NCBI GenBank assembly: GCA_018827585.1
Contig: JAHJXP010000220.1
Location: 1-24,005, forward strand
Length of the DNA: 24,005 bases
Reading direction: 5' to 3'
Source: Pseudomonadota bacterium
GTDB lineage: Bacteria > Desulfobacterota > Syntrophia > Syntrophales > UBA5619
In this document: one piece after another, positions 1 through 8,452 of the stretch
How the letters are laid out: the number at the start of each line of letters is the position of its first letter
How positions within the stretch are numbered: the first letter of the stretch is position 1
Position numbers and translations under genes: made by a program
The notes under the pieces: generated by a model
The model's input: only the letters and a program-made list of their open reading frames with translations
Told to the model about the DNA's origin: nothing
Databases searched by the model: none

Positions 1-79
1 TTTAACCTGCGCGCAAAGGGAATGCCATTGAGATCGGGCGTTTTCTGCAGTGCGGATCTTACGTAAGGAGTCCGAAAAG

Positions 80-2185
80 ATGTCCCGAATAGCGATCTGT
101 GCCACCCTGATCTTTCTTTCGTGCGGCTGTGTCGGCCGCCCAATTCCCCCGCTTGCAGGGCCGCCCGCCCAGAAACCGGCGGAAAACAATGCGCAGGCGC
201 CGGCCGCGAAAGCGGAGCTCCCCCCATCAACGCAACAGCCTCTCCCCCCCGCGGCGGAACTCCCTGCAAAGATAACGCCCGACCTTCCCGTGAAAAGCGA
301 GGTGAAAAAACAGGAACAGCCCCTTCCTCCGGCAGCGGCAGGGGGACCCATTTTGGAAAAAACGCTTTTGCCTGAAAAGAAGGGCGAGTCGGCCAAAGCG
401 GGACGACCTCTTCCTCCGGCAAAGCAACCGACCCCGAATAAGATGAACCTTTCCTCCTCCAAAGGCCAATTCGCCAAGCCTTCCCCCAAGGCAGAGCAGG
501 CGAAGCCCCCGATTCAGGAAACCCGTAAGGAGAATCGCGCGGAAGAGGAGCGGGATGTCATGGATGAGGCCCTCGCACTGCTGAATGAATCCCACACCTA
601 CTGGGTGAACGGCGACCTGGAAAATGCCCTCGAAATGCTGGATTATGCTTACGCCCTTCTGCTCGACGCCAACGGCAATCAGGATATCACGCGGCAGAAG
701 GACGACCTCCGGCTGATGATCTCCAAGAGGATCCTCTCCATCTACAATTCGACCCAGACGGTTGCGACGGGGAAACGCAGCGAGATTCCCATCATCAGCA
801 ACGCGGATGTCGAGAAGGAGATCCGCCAGTTTCAGACCGTGGAGCGCGATTTTTTCATCTCTTCCTATCAGCGGTCGGCAATCTACCGTCCCCTCATTGT
901 GAGGGAGCTCAAGAAAGCGGGACTGCCGGAGGAGCTGTCCTGGCTTCCTCTGGTGGAAAGCGGTTTCAAAATAGCGGCATTGTCGAAGGCCCGGGCCTTG
1001 GGTCTTTGGCAATTCATTCCCTCTACCGGATATAAGTACGGTCTGAACAGGGATGACTGGATCGACGAGCGAATGGACATAGAAAAATCCACGCGGGCGG
1101 CCATCGACTATCTCAAAGAACTGCACGCGATGTTCGGCGACTGGCTGACGGTCCTGGCGGCGTACAACTGCGGGGAGGGAAGGGTGATGAGGACCATTGC
1201 CTCGCAGCATATCAACTATCTCGATCGGTTCTGGGACCTGTACCAGAAGCTCCCCTTTGAGACGGCGCGCTACGTCCCCCGTTTTCTGGCCACATTACTG
1301 GTGATCAGAGACCCTCAGAAATACGGCATCGATCTGGGCGCCGGGACGGCGAAGATGTCCGCCCTGTCCTATGAGATTGCGGAGACCAACAAATCCATGC
1401 GTCTGCAGGATATAGCGCAGAAACTGGAGGTACCGGAGGAGAACCTCAATATCCTCAACGCCGAGCTCAGGCATAGAATAACGCCGGACAAGCCCTATAA
1501 ATTGAAGGTGCCGACAGAGGCGGCGGCGCAATTTCTCAGTGTAATAGACGAAATTCCGCATGCCGAGACGCCCCGCGGGTACTTCCTGACGAAACGGGGT
1601 GCGGTCATCAGGCACAAGGTGCGGCAGGGGGAGACGCTGGCCTCCATCGCCAGAAAATACAAGACCCCTGTTGAGGCGATTGTTTCGTTGAACCATCTCA
1701 GTAAACGGCGCGTCGTGGCGGGTCAGAGATTGAATGTGCCTATTATGACGGCACGGTCGGCAGTGTCTTCCGAAAAGACGATAAAGACCGCAAAGGGCGG
1801 AGAGCACAAGGTTCAAAAAGGCGACACCCTGTCTTCTCTGGCAGGTAAGTACGGGACGACCGTCGCCGAGATCAGAAGGTCCAATCAGATGAAAGGGGAT
1901 TCTCTGAAAATCGGGCAAGTCCTGCGGATCGAGGGAGGCGTCGGCGAAGGGGATGAGGGGCGGAAAGCGGGCAGCGGCGAGCAGAGCAGTGGGACAGGCA
2001 AAACGGCGGTAAGGTCCAAATCAGGCGGGGACGCGGAAACGGCGCGGAAGTACACGGTCCAAAAGGGGGACAGCCTCGCCAAGATCGCCCGCGAAAACCA
2101 TGTTTCGCTCCACAAGCTGCTCGAGCTGAACAAGCTGACGCGCAAGGAAGCCATCCATCCGGGGCAGGTGATCCTGATCCGATAG
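80..2185 (+). CDS. mltD: Membrane-bound lytic murein transglycosylase, MltD type, with three LysM domains
   Basis: Predicted to cleave the MurNAc-GlcNAc bond of peptidoglycan in the periplasm, forming 1,6-anhydro ends. The 701-residue product starts with a short hydrophobic segment (ATLIFLSCGC) that is probably a signal peptide; its cysteines suggest a lipoprotein, but the lipobox is not canonical. Residues ~20-160 are Pro/Ala/Lys-rich with repeated PLPP units, a likely flexible spacer. The SLT domain follows, with the catalytic glutamate at E293 (LPLVESGF) and the family motif ALGLWQFIPSTG. Three LysM peptidoglycan-binding domains lie at ~511-556, 575-618 and 657-701, each carrying a V-(R/Q)-(Q/K)-G-(E/D)-(T/S)-L core. 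I chose the ATG at 80 because AAGGAG lies at 65-70; an in-frame GTG at 50 has no such site and would push the signal peptide inward. The gene ends 10 bp from the convergent ybeY. Confidence 0.93.
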   Translation: MSRIAICATLIFLSCGCVGRPIPPLAGPPAQKPAENNAQAPAAKAELPPSTQQPLPPAAELPAKITPDLPVKSEVKKQEQPLPPAAAGGPILEKTLLPEKKGESAKAGRPLPPAKQPTPNKMNLSSSKGQFAKPSPKAEQAKPPIQETRKENRAEEERDVMDEALALLNESHTYWVNGDLENALEMLDYAYALLLDANGNQDITRQKDDLRLMISKRILSIYNSTQTVATGKRSEIPIISNADVEKEIRQFQTVERDFFISSYQRSAIYRPLIVRELKKAGLPEELSWLPLVESGFKIAALSKARALGLWQFIPSTGYKYGLNRDDWIDERMDIEKSTRAAIDYLKELHAMFGDWLTVLAAYNCGEGRVMRTIASQHINYLDRFWDLYQKLPFETARYVPRFLATLLVIRDPQKYGIDLGAGTAKMSALSYEIAETNKSMRLQDIAQKLEVPEENLNILNAELRHRITPDKPYKLKVPTEAAAQFLSVIDEIPHAETPRGYFLTKRGAVIRHKVRQGETLASIARKYKTPVEAIVSLNHLSKRRVVAGQRLNVPIMTARSAVSSEKTIKTAKGGEHKVQKGDTLSSLAGKYGTTVAEIRRSNQMKGDSLKIGQVLRIEGGVGEGDEGRKAGSGEQSSGTGKTAVRSKSGGDAETARKYTVQKGDSLAKIARENHVSLHKLLELNKLTRKEAIHPGQVILIR

Positions 2186-2195
2186 GCGGCGACCT

Positions 2196-2648
2196 TCAGT
2201 CAAGAGGGCAGCGCCTCAGGAAGAAAAACAGCTCTCGTTCGCGGGCCTTCATCTCCGCGGCTTTTTCGACGGCCGCCTCTTCGTGATCATATCCGAGAAG
2301 ATGGAGAAGACCGTGGATCAGGAGAAACTCGATCTCATCCATGAGATCGAGTTGGCTTGCTAAGGCGTCGCGGGACGCCGTTTCCACGGAAATGACTATG
2401 TCTCCGAGGATCTGCGGATTGATACCGCCGAATTCCCCTTCCGCCATGGCGAAAGAGATGACGTTGGTCGGGCGGTCCCGGTTGAGATAGCGATTGTTTA
2501 TTTCCCTGATCTTGTTGTCGTCGACCAGCAGGACGCAGACATCCCTTTCTTCGCAGCGAAGCTCTTTCAGGAGCCTTTTCAAGCTTCTGCGAATCCTTCT
2601 CACGTCAACGGGGAACAGCTTCTGGCGGTTTTCCAGTGAAACTGGCAT
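2196..2648 (-). CDS. ybeY: Endoribonuclease YbeY (16S rRNA maturation and ribosome quality control)
   Basis: Zinc-dependent single-strand endoribonuclease of the UPF0054 family, known to act in 16S rRNA 3' end maturation and 70S quality control. The 150-residue product has the signature HGLLHLLGYDH near the C-terminus; its three histidines H112, H116 and H122 are the expected zinc ligands. The length matches the usual ~150 residues. I chose the ATG at 2648 because the protein then begins MPVSLENRQ, as family members do. It has no clear ribosome binding site, and the frame stays open upstream to a TTG at 2747 that would overlap phoH. The phoH gene ends 55 bp upstream on the same strand. The phoH-ybeY pair is widely conserved and supports a shared role in RNA metabolism. 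Confidence 0.93.
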   Translation of the reverse strand: MPVSLENRQKLFPVDVRRIRRSLKRLLKELRCEERDVCVLLVDDNKIREINNRYLNRDRPTNVISFAMAEGEFGGINPQILGDIVISVETASRDALASQLDLMDEIEFLLIHGLLHLLGYDHEEAAVEKAAEMKARERELFFFLRRCPLD

Positions 2649-2703
2649 ATCGGGCAGGCCGCGACCCGAAAGATCCGGACGGGGTTTAAAACCGCACGTC
2701 CCG

Positions 2704-3708
2704 CTACGCTTCCGAACGGCCTCCGTTCCTCCTTTTCCGGCGGTCAAGATGATTGTAGGCGCGGATGATGTCCTGAACCAGGGGATGCCGGACCACGTCG
2801 AGCTCCGAGAAGTGGATGAAACGAATGCCCTCCGTCTTGCAGAGGAGCTCTTCCGCTTCGACGAGGCCGGATATCTTGTCTGGCGGCAGATCGATCTGCG
2901 TCACATCCCCCGTTATCACGGCCTTGGAGCCGTATCCGAGCCGCGTCAGGAACATCTTCATCTGCTCCGAGGTGGTGTTCTGGGCTTCATCGAGGATCAC
3001 AAAGGAGTCGTTGAGCGTCCTGCCTCTCATAAAGGCCAGGGGGGCAACCTCGATCACCCCTTTTTGGATGAGGGCCGTCGCCCGGTCGAAGTCGATCATG
3101 TCAAAGAGGGCGTCGTAGAGGGGACGCAGGTAGGGATTGACCTTTTCCGAGAGATCCCCAGGAAGGAAGCCTAACTTTTCACCTGCCTCGACAGCGGGTC
3201 TCGCCAGAGAGATGCGGTTGACCTTCTTTTCCAGCAGCGCGGAAACGGCCATGGCCATGGCCAGATAGGTCTTCCCGGTTCCTGCAGGTCCGATGCCGAA
3301 AACCATGTCCGATTCCCTGATCGCATCGATGTAGAGTTTCTGCGCGATGCTCTTGGGGGTGATGATCCGCTTCTTAGAGGAGATGAAGACGGTGTCCAGG
3401 AATAGACGCTCCAGGTCCGCCGTAGCATCCTCAGCAAGGATACGATAAGCGTATTCGATGTCGGCGGGGGAAAGGGGATATCCCTTCCCTGTGATTTTAT
3501 ATAATTGCGCCAGCAGGCCCTTGGCGAGGGGCACTGAAAACCTGCTGCCGGCGATGGAAACAACATTACCCCGGACGCTCAGCTTGACCGTTGCAAGTCT
3601 TTCGATGAGCTTGATGTTCCGGTCATGCTCGCCGCAGAGATTGCGCAGGAGATCGTTGTCGGCAAAATCGATCCTGTCTGAGATCAGGGGGGTGTTATTT
3701 TGCTTCAC
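2704..3708 (-). CDS. phoH: PhoH-like ATPase (YbeZ type)
   Basis: Cytosolic P-loop ATPase of the PhoH family, thought to act in RNA metabolism together with YbeY. The 334-residue protein has an N-terminal region of about 110 residues resembling the KH-like segment of YbeZ proteins. The Walker A motif is GPAGTGKT (lysine at residue 146), followed by a Walker B segment with FVILDEAQN and the family sequence TRLGYGSKAVITGD. Length and motif order are normal. The start is a GTG at 3708 with AGAGGA about 10 nt upstream. The gene lies 60 bp downstream of the M20 peptidase gene, and a promoter-like sequence fills that gap. It is followed directly by ybeY, with no 7TM-HD phosphodiesterase gene between them, a gene that often separates the pair in other bacteria. 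Confidence 0.93.
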   Translation of the reverse strand: MKQNNTPLISDRIDFADNDLLRNLCGEHDRNIKLIERLATVKLSVRGNVVSIAGSRFSVPLAKGLLAQLYKITGKGYPLSPADIEYAYRILAEDATADLERLFLDTVFISSKKRIITPKSIAQKLYIDAIRESDMVFGIGPAGTGKTYLAMAMAVSALLEKKVNRISLARPAVEAGEKLGFLPGDLSEKVNPYLRPLYDALFDMIDFDRATALIQKGVIEVAPLAFMRGRTLNDSFVILDEAQNTTSEQMKMFLTRLGYGSKAVITGDVTQIDLPPDKISGLVEAEELLCKTEGIRFIHFSELDVVRHPLVQDIIRAYNHLDRRKRRNGGRSEA

Positions 3709-3738
3709 GCAATAGCCGTCCTCTAAAGAAGTTATTTA

Positions 3739-3767
3739 AATTTAGCATGTTATCACGAACATTGCAA
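3739..3767 (-). promoter_or_regulatory. Candidate sigma70-type promoter for phoH-ybeY
   Basis: On the minus strand TTGCAA (3767-3762) is followed after 17 nt by TAAATT (3744-3739), in the short AT-rich gap between the M20 peptidase stop and the phoH start. It implies a leader of about 25 nt. This is sequence resemblance only. Confidence 0.4.
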
Positions 3768-3768
3768 A

Positions 3769-5046
3769 TCATTTCCGGTCGATTGTTTCTTCCGCCGACG
3801 GAGAATCGCCCTGGAGGAAGAGATGGGCGTATACCTTTGCATTGCCCACCATATCGGCGATCAGGCAGTATTCATTCGGCTGATGGGCCGTTTCCCGGAG
3901 TCGGGACCAGACAGCCGCCGGATAGCCGGCTTTGCGGAAGCAGGCGGCCACTGTTCCGCCGCCGATGCCCGCGAGCCGCGGTCGAATTCCGTATATTGCC
4001 TGGACGGCATCCCGGAGTGCCACCACCACCGGCGAATCCGGGGGAGTAGGCGGCGGGGCCTGTACCCTTTCGACGGGAGAGACCTCCACGGCGACGCCAA
4101 AACGCTCTTCGATCTCGTCGGCCAGGCGACGGACCGTTTCGAGGACCTTATCGAGCGGGTAGCAGGGGAGGACCCGGTAATCGGAGTAGAAGACGTCCTC
4201 TCCGGGGATGGTATTGATATTGGGGATATTGGCATCCTTGCGGGTAGGCTGAAAGGTGCTCTCCGGGGGGTCGAAGAGGGGATCAAGCAGGGCAAAAACC
4301 TCGTGTAGCCCCTGAAGTTTCACAACGAGATGAGATCCCGCCAGGAAGGCGTTTTTCCCCAGGGACGGCCTGCTGCCGTGGCATTGGCGGCCGGTCGTCT
4401 TGAAGCGGAGCCAGAGCATGCTTTTTTCCGAGATCTCGATGAAATCTCCCTCCTGATTGCCCGCGTCCGGGACGACGATAAGGTCCGTCTGCCGGAAGGG
4501 GTTGGCTTCCTGGGCGAGGAGATAGCCCAGGCCCTTCCGGCTGGACGTCTCTTCATCGGCCACAAAGGAAAGGCCGAGCGTATTTTCCGGAACAATCCCT
4601 TCCTCCAGGATGGCCCTGGCCGCAAAGAGGGAGGCGACGAGGTCCTGCTGGTTGTCCTCCATGCCACGGCCGAACAATTTCCCTTCGCTGACATAGCCTC
4701 GGTAGGGGTCTTCTCGCCAGAGGCTCAGTTCGCCGGGAGGAACTACATCCACGTGGGTCAGGACCCAGGCGGTCTTTTCGGTGTTCTTCCCCGGAATCCG
4801 CACGATCAGATTGGGGCGGACTCCCGAGGAGACCCGGTCGTCGGCTGCGTTGATCTCCTCGACATGGGGGAAGCCGGCCTCGCGAAGGTAAGACTTCAGG
4901 AAGGCGGCCTTCCGGTACTCGCCGTCGCCGCCGTTCTCAGGGGCAAGGGCGGGAATGGCGCAGAGCCCGATCTGCAGGCGAATCATCTCCTGTTCGTATG
5001 CCTCGATGCGACGGACAATCCTGTTGAAACAGTCCTGATCAATCAT
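3769..5046 (-). CDS. M20 family metallopeptidase (DapE/ArgE/carboxypeptidase-like)
   Basis: Two-zinc amidohydrolase or peptidase of the M20 family, 425 residues; substrate unknown. Metal-site residues are visible: H98 in THVDVVPPG with D100 beside it, D131 in GRGMEDN, the catalytic-base and ligand pair E165-E166 in ADEETSS, an aspartate in VVPDAGN, and a C-terminal histidine in ETAHQPNEY. The central segment (roughly residues 205-320) would be the dimerisation or lid domain. No signal peptide is seen, so it is probably cytosolic. The ATG at 5046 is preceded by GAGGGGGG and overlaps the upstream M16 gene by 8 nt, which suggests translational coupling. It could be an aminoacylase, dipeptidase or DapE-like deacylase; the sequence alone does not decide. 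Confidence 0.85.
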   Translation of the reverse strand: MIDQDCFNRIVRRIEAYEQEMIRLQIGLCAIPALAPENGGDGEYRKAAFLKSYLREAGFPHVEEINAADDRVSSGVRPNLIVRIPGKNTEKTAWVLTHVDVVPPGELSLWREDPYRGYVSEGKLFGRGMEDNQQDLVASLFAARAILEEGIVPENTLGLSFVADEETSSRKGLGYLLAQEANPFRQTDLIVVPDAGNQEGDFIEISEKSMLWLRFKTTGRQCHGSRPSLGKNAFLAGSHLVVKLQGLHEVFALLDPLFDPPESTFQPTRKDANIPNINTIPGEDVFYSDYRVLPCYPLDKVLETVRRLADEIEERFGVAVEVSPVERVQAPPPTPPDSPVVVALRDAVQAIYGIRPRLAGIGGGTVAACFRKAGYPAAVWSRLRETAHQPNEYCLIADMVGNAKVYAHLFLQGDSPSAEETIDRK

Positions 5047-6703
5047 GGCCCCCCTCTATTTTGAGTACCCTGTCAAAACGCTTTGCAATGTCCCGGTAGA
5101 CCGCCTCGTTGCCGATGATAAGAACGACCGCCCTTTCCGGGTCAAGATGAAGCCCGGCCGCTTTCCTTATCGCGTCAGCATTTACGTTGTCTATTTTACC
5201 GCGGCAGGAGGCGAGAAAATCATCGGGAAGGTCATTGTATTTCAACAGCAGCTGTTGGATCGCGATCTGATCCGCCGAGGTGAAGGAAAAGATGAAGCTG
5301 TTGATGATCGCCTTCTTGGCCATAGCCAGCTCCCCGGGCGGGACCGGTTTTGCCCCGACCTCTCTGATTATGCCCTGTATCAGCGAAATGACCTCAAGCA
5401 CCGATTCCGGCTTCGTGAGGGCATAGGCGCCCAGCAGACCGTGTTCCTTTCTCGCCCGGTAAAAGCTGCCCGTACTGTAGGCCAGGCCGCGGTTTGTTCT
5501 GATTTCCTGAAAAAGTCGGGAGCGGAAGCCGCCGCTCCCGACGATAAAATCCAGAATCTCGAATGGATAGAACTGAACATCCCGTTTTGAAGGGGCAAGC
5601 CAGCCGAAAAGGCAGATCGCCTGGGGGATCTCCTTGGGCAGAAAGAAAATTCCTCCCGCACGGGGAAGGGGAGGAGGAGGGAGGGGAGGCGCCTTCATCT
5701 CCGTCGATTTCCAGGTTCCAAAGTAGCGGTTCAGGAGGATCTGGGCTTCCTCCCGGCCGATATCCCCGCTGACCGCTATCATGACGTTCTCCGGATTGTA
5801 AAATAGCTCGTGACAGCGGATCAGGTCCTCTCTTTGGAGGCGGGTGATGGATCCCCGGGAAGCGACGCTTCCCCACGGGCTGTCCTTGTATATGATCCGG
5901 CCGAATTCGCGGAAGGCGAGCTTCTGCGGATCATCGCCAATCCGCCGCAGCTCTTCTATTTTCAGGCCTTTTGCCAGGGTCAGTTTGTCCTGCTCGAAGG
6001 CGGGCTGCCTCAGGATTCGGGAAAAGAGTTCCAGCCCTTTTTCCAGATCATTCCTCAACAGGGAAAGGGAAAAGGTCCCGTAATCCCGATGGACGGATGT
6101 CTGCAGCAGTGCGGCCATCGATTCCAGGGTTTCATCGACGGCGTCCCCGGTCAGCCCGGCAATTCCCCCGGTCTCCATCATCGTTGCGGTCAGCTCCGCA
6201 AGACCCTCCTGGCCGGGGGGATCGTAGACGCTGCCGGTACGGATGACGGCCGTGATTTTCAGCAGGGGGAGTTCCCTGTCTTCAAGCAGATAGACGACCA
6301 GGCCATTAGCGAGGACAATCCGCTCTGCAAGGGGGGGATCAAAGGAAAGGGGGGCGTAACGGAGACGGTCCGGATCGGGCAGCGCCCGCGGCGCCGCAGC
6401 CCATGCTGACCCCGGAGAGATGAAATGCAGGCAGAGCAGAAAGGCGATGACAATTGACGATGTTCGGGGGGCTTCTTGCAACGGGAAAATCAAGTGCCGT
6501 AAGCGCGAAAAAATCGCTTCCGCGCAAAGGGTGACGAACTCGTAAAAAGTCGATTTTGGCCTTTTATTGTCATTCCCGCGAAAGCGGAAATCCGCTGACA
6601 TTCGTAGGTTATGGACTCCTGCTTCCGCAGGAGCGACAGATTTTTGACAGTCGTCAGGGATGCTGATTCTCGAAACGTTTATTTTACAGGAGGTTGGCGG
6701 CAT
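5039..6703 (-). CDS. M16 family peptidase-like protein, non-catalytic partner subunit
   Basis: The M16 fold is recognisable from about residue 105, but the HxxEH zinc motif is missing; the equivalent position reads GLAELTATMMETGG. The C-terminal half keeps the R/Y substrate-binding signature (RSRLFQEIRTNRGLAYS). This is the usual split in two-gene M16 systems, where the neighbouring subunit supplies zinc and this one supplies the R/Y motif. The start is uncertain. The open frame reaches an ATG at 6703, 3 nt after the upstream M16 stop and weakly placed behind AAGGA, but residues ~20-60 are translated from a palindromic repeat. A good secretion signal (IVIAFLLCLHFISPGSAWA) begins only near residue 84. 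TTG codons at 6481 or 6493 would give a normal signal peptide but lack a ribosome binding site. Predicted periplasmic. Confidence 0.82.
   Translation of the reverse strand: MPPTSCKINVSRISIPDDCQKSVAPAEAGVHNLRMSADFRFRGNDNKRPKSTFYEFVTLCAEAIFSRLRHLIFPLQEAPRTSSIVIAFLLCLHFISPGSAWAAAPRALPDPDRLRYAPLSFDPPLAERIVLANGLVVYLLEDRELPLLKITAVIRTGSVYDPPGQEGLAELTATMMETGGIAGLTGDAVDETLESMAALLQTSVHRDYGTFSLSLLRNDLEKGLELFSRILRQPAFEQDKLTLAKGLKIEELRRIGDDPQKLAFREFGRIIYKDSPWGSVASRGSITRLQREDLIRCHELFYNPENVMIAVSGDIGREEAQILLNRYFGTWKSTEMKAPPLPPPPLPRAGGIFFLPKEIPQAICLFGWLAPSKRDVQFYPFEILDFIVGSGGFRSRLFQEIRTNRGLAYSTGSFYRARKEHGLLGAYALTKPESVLEVISLIQGIIREVGAKPVPPGELAMAKKAIINSFIFSFTSADQIAIQQLLLKYNDLPDDFLASCRGKIDNVNADAIRKAAGLHLDPERAVVLIIGNEAVYRDIAKRFDRVLKIEGGHD
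6539..6638. repeat. Palindromic dispersed repeat between the two M16 genes
   Basis: An imperfect inverted repeat with 26-nt arms at 6568-6593 and 6613-6638, each starting with TGTC and ending in a CC, in the style of the REP-like 'cattcccgcgaaagcgg' elements of many proteobacteria. It is preceded at 6539-6551 by CTCGTAAAAAGTC, a 13-mer found again at 12025-12037 and 18732-18744. The whole element stays in frame with the downstream M16 gene. Confidence 0.75.
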
Positions 6704-6706
6704 GAC

Positions 6707-8203
6707 TCAATATTTCCTTATCAGTGTCCCGACTGTGCGGTTTTCACGCGTCAGGTAGGTTCGCGTGGCGTCAAGGACATCCTCCGGGGTCACCCTGTCG
6801 ATCGTATCGACATAGTCCTGCAGGTAGCGAAAATCGCCCAGGATCGCCTCAAAATAGGAGAGCATTCCGGCAAGGCCGCTGTTGGAGTCGAGCCTTCTGA
6901 TGAAATCGGCCCTGATCTGGTTCTTGGCTTTTGCCAATTCGGCGGGGGAAACAGGAGCCGTCTTTATCCTTTCCAATTCCAAATCCAACGCCTGCTCCAG
7001 TTCGCTGCACGTATGGGGGTGGCGGGGTTTTGCGAAAATCGCGAATTGATTCGGAAAGCGCGACCCCGGCAGGCCGTTCGCGGCCTGGATGCTCTCCGCA
7101 AGCCGTTTTTCCGCGACGATGGTTTTATAAAGCCTCGCCGTCCTCCCGCCGGCGAGAATGGATTCCAGTATGTCGAATACATGATCGACATAGGCGGGCG
7201 GGGGCGGTTTGTGATATCCGAGGATCATCTGCGGTTCCGCATCAAAGAGAACCTCTATCCTCCTTTCCCCGGACTGCGGCGGTTCCTCGGTGACAGGGGC
7301 CAGAGGGAGTTTTCGCGCGGGGATCCACCCGAAGTATTTCTCGACGATCCTCAGGGCCGCGGACGGTCGTATGTCTCCGACAATGGCGATTACCGTGTTG
7401 TTTGGCGCGTGCGTGTCCCTGAAGAACTGCTTCATATAGGCCATATCGAGGAAAGCCATGTCCGAAGGCCACCCCAGCACCGGTCTCCGGTAGGGATGGG
7501 CGATAAATGCCGCGGAAAGGTAGGATTCGAAGAGTTTCCCGCCCGGGTCAGATTCGGAACGCTGCCGCCTTTCCTCCCTGACCACATCCCGTTCGGTATA
7601 AAACTCGCGGAATACGGGATTGACCATGCGGTCGGATTCGATTCTGGCCCAGAGCTCGATCCGGTTCGCCGGGATGCTGACCTTGTAGGTTATAAGGTCA
7701 TGCCCGGTAGAGGCGTTGAGGTTCACCGCCCCGTTTTCAGTATAGAGCCGGTCGATTTCGTTGGATACCATCAACCGCTGATGGGATTTCTGGAGTTCAG
7801 CCAATTCCCGCGCCAGGCGGGCGATAATCGCCTGGTCAGCCGCCTTTCCTCTCATTTTTTCCCGGTCCAGAACGGTCCCCACCGCTTCGATCCTGCCCAG
7901 GATCTTTTCCTCTTTCCGGAAATCTCTGGTCCCGATGGTTTTCGTTCCCTTGAAAAGCATATGCTCTAACAGGTGCGCCGTTCCGGTTTTCCCGGCTGCC
8001 TCATCTGCCGCTCCGGCACGATAGCGGATATAGATGGAAACGGTGGGACTGAGACGGCGCTCGACCATCAACAGCCGAAGACCGTTCTTAAGACTGAAGG
8101 TGTGGACCCGTTTTCCCAGATCGGAGGAGAACAGGGGGGAGGGGAGAAGAAATAACAATATCATGGCCATAAAAAGGTAGGATGGAATGGCTTTACCTTT
8201 CAT
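6707..8203 (-). CDS. M16 family zinc metallopeptidase, catalytic subunit
   Basis: Insulinase/processing-peptidase family protein of 498 residues, predicted to degrade or process peptides in the periplasm. A signal peptide is clear (MKGKAIPSYLFMAMILLFLLPSPLFSS). The inverted zinc motif HLLEH gives H77, E80 and H81, and the downstream TERDVVREER segment (about 204-212) should contain the third ligand. Between them lies a helical insertion (~97-151) rich in Glu, Arg and Leu, seen in this bacterial subgroup. The ATG at 8203 has GGAAGG six nt upstream. It overlaps the small membrane protein gene by 11 nt, and the next M16 gene starts immediately after its stop. It probably forms a heterodimer with the non-catalytic product of that gene. 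Confidence 0.92.
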   Translation of the reverse strand: MKGKAIPSYLFMAMILLFLLPSPLFSSDLGKRVHTFSLKNGLRLLMVERRLSPTVSIYIRYRAGAADEAAGKTGTAHLLEHMLFKGTKTIGTRDFRKEEKILGRIEAVGTVLDREKMRGKAADQAIIARLARELAELQKSHQRLMVSNEIDRLYTENGAVNLNASTGHDLITYKVSIPANRIELWARIESDRMVNPVFREFYTERDVVREERRQRSESDPGGKLFESYLSAAFIAHPYRRPVLGWPSDMAFLDMAYMKQFFRDTHAPNNTVIAIVGDIRPSAALRIVEKYFGWIPARKLPLAPVTEEPPQSGERRIEVLFDAEPQMILGYHKPPPPAYVDHVFDILESILAGGRTARLYKTIVAEKRLAESIQAANGLPGSRFPNQFAIFAKPRHPHTCSELEQALDLELERIKTAPVSPAELAKAKNQIRADFIRRLDSNSGLAGMLSYFEAILGDFRYLQDYVDTIDRVTPEDVLDATRTYLTRENRTVGTLIRKY

Positions 8204-8429
8204 GATCGGCCTTCCGGGGTCTCAAGCAGGCGTGGATTTTAAAAGCGGGATAGATAATGCCGACGAGGCTCACCAGAATCATGAAGCTTGCGGAGAAGAA
8301 ATACATGATGAATTCAAGAGGGTTGTTGAGATTAAAGGCGCCGATGAGGGTCTCTATGCCGAATATGAGAAAAAAAACTGACAAAACGCCAAGCAAGATG
8401 TTTTTCCCCCACCAAATGTAAGAACCCAT
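8193..8429 (-). CDS. Small membrane protein with two predicted helices, unknown function
   Basis: A 78-residue protein that I do not recognise. After a short MGSYIWWGKN start it has two hydrophobic segments, about residues 11-32 and 41-64, joined by a short loop containing NLNNPLE, and ends in a basic tail (CLRPRKADHER). The ATG at 8429 is well supported by GGAGGAG about 9 nt upstream; an in-frame earlier start at 8483 lies inside the preceding gene and has no such site. It sits 23 bp after the radical SAM gene and overlaps the M16 peptidase start, so it is clearly part of the same transcript. An inner-membrane location is inferred from hydrophobicity alone. Confidence 0.8.
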   Translation of the reverse strand: MGSYIWWGKNILLGVLSVFFLIFGIETLIGAFNLNNPLEFIMYFFSASFMILVSLVGIIYPAFKIHACLRPRKADHER

Positions 8430-8452
8430 GAACTTTATCTCCTCCAGGCGGT

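Noticed and set aside
1..79. Sequence before the mltD start
   Set aside because: Apart from the ribosome site at 65-70, no gene end, RNA or clear promoter can be recognised in these 79 bases.
6611..7969. 452-codon plus-strand open frame opposite the catalytic M16 gene
   Set aside because: It is a shadow of a secure M16 gene on the other strand and shows no recognisable motif.
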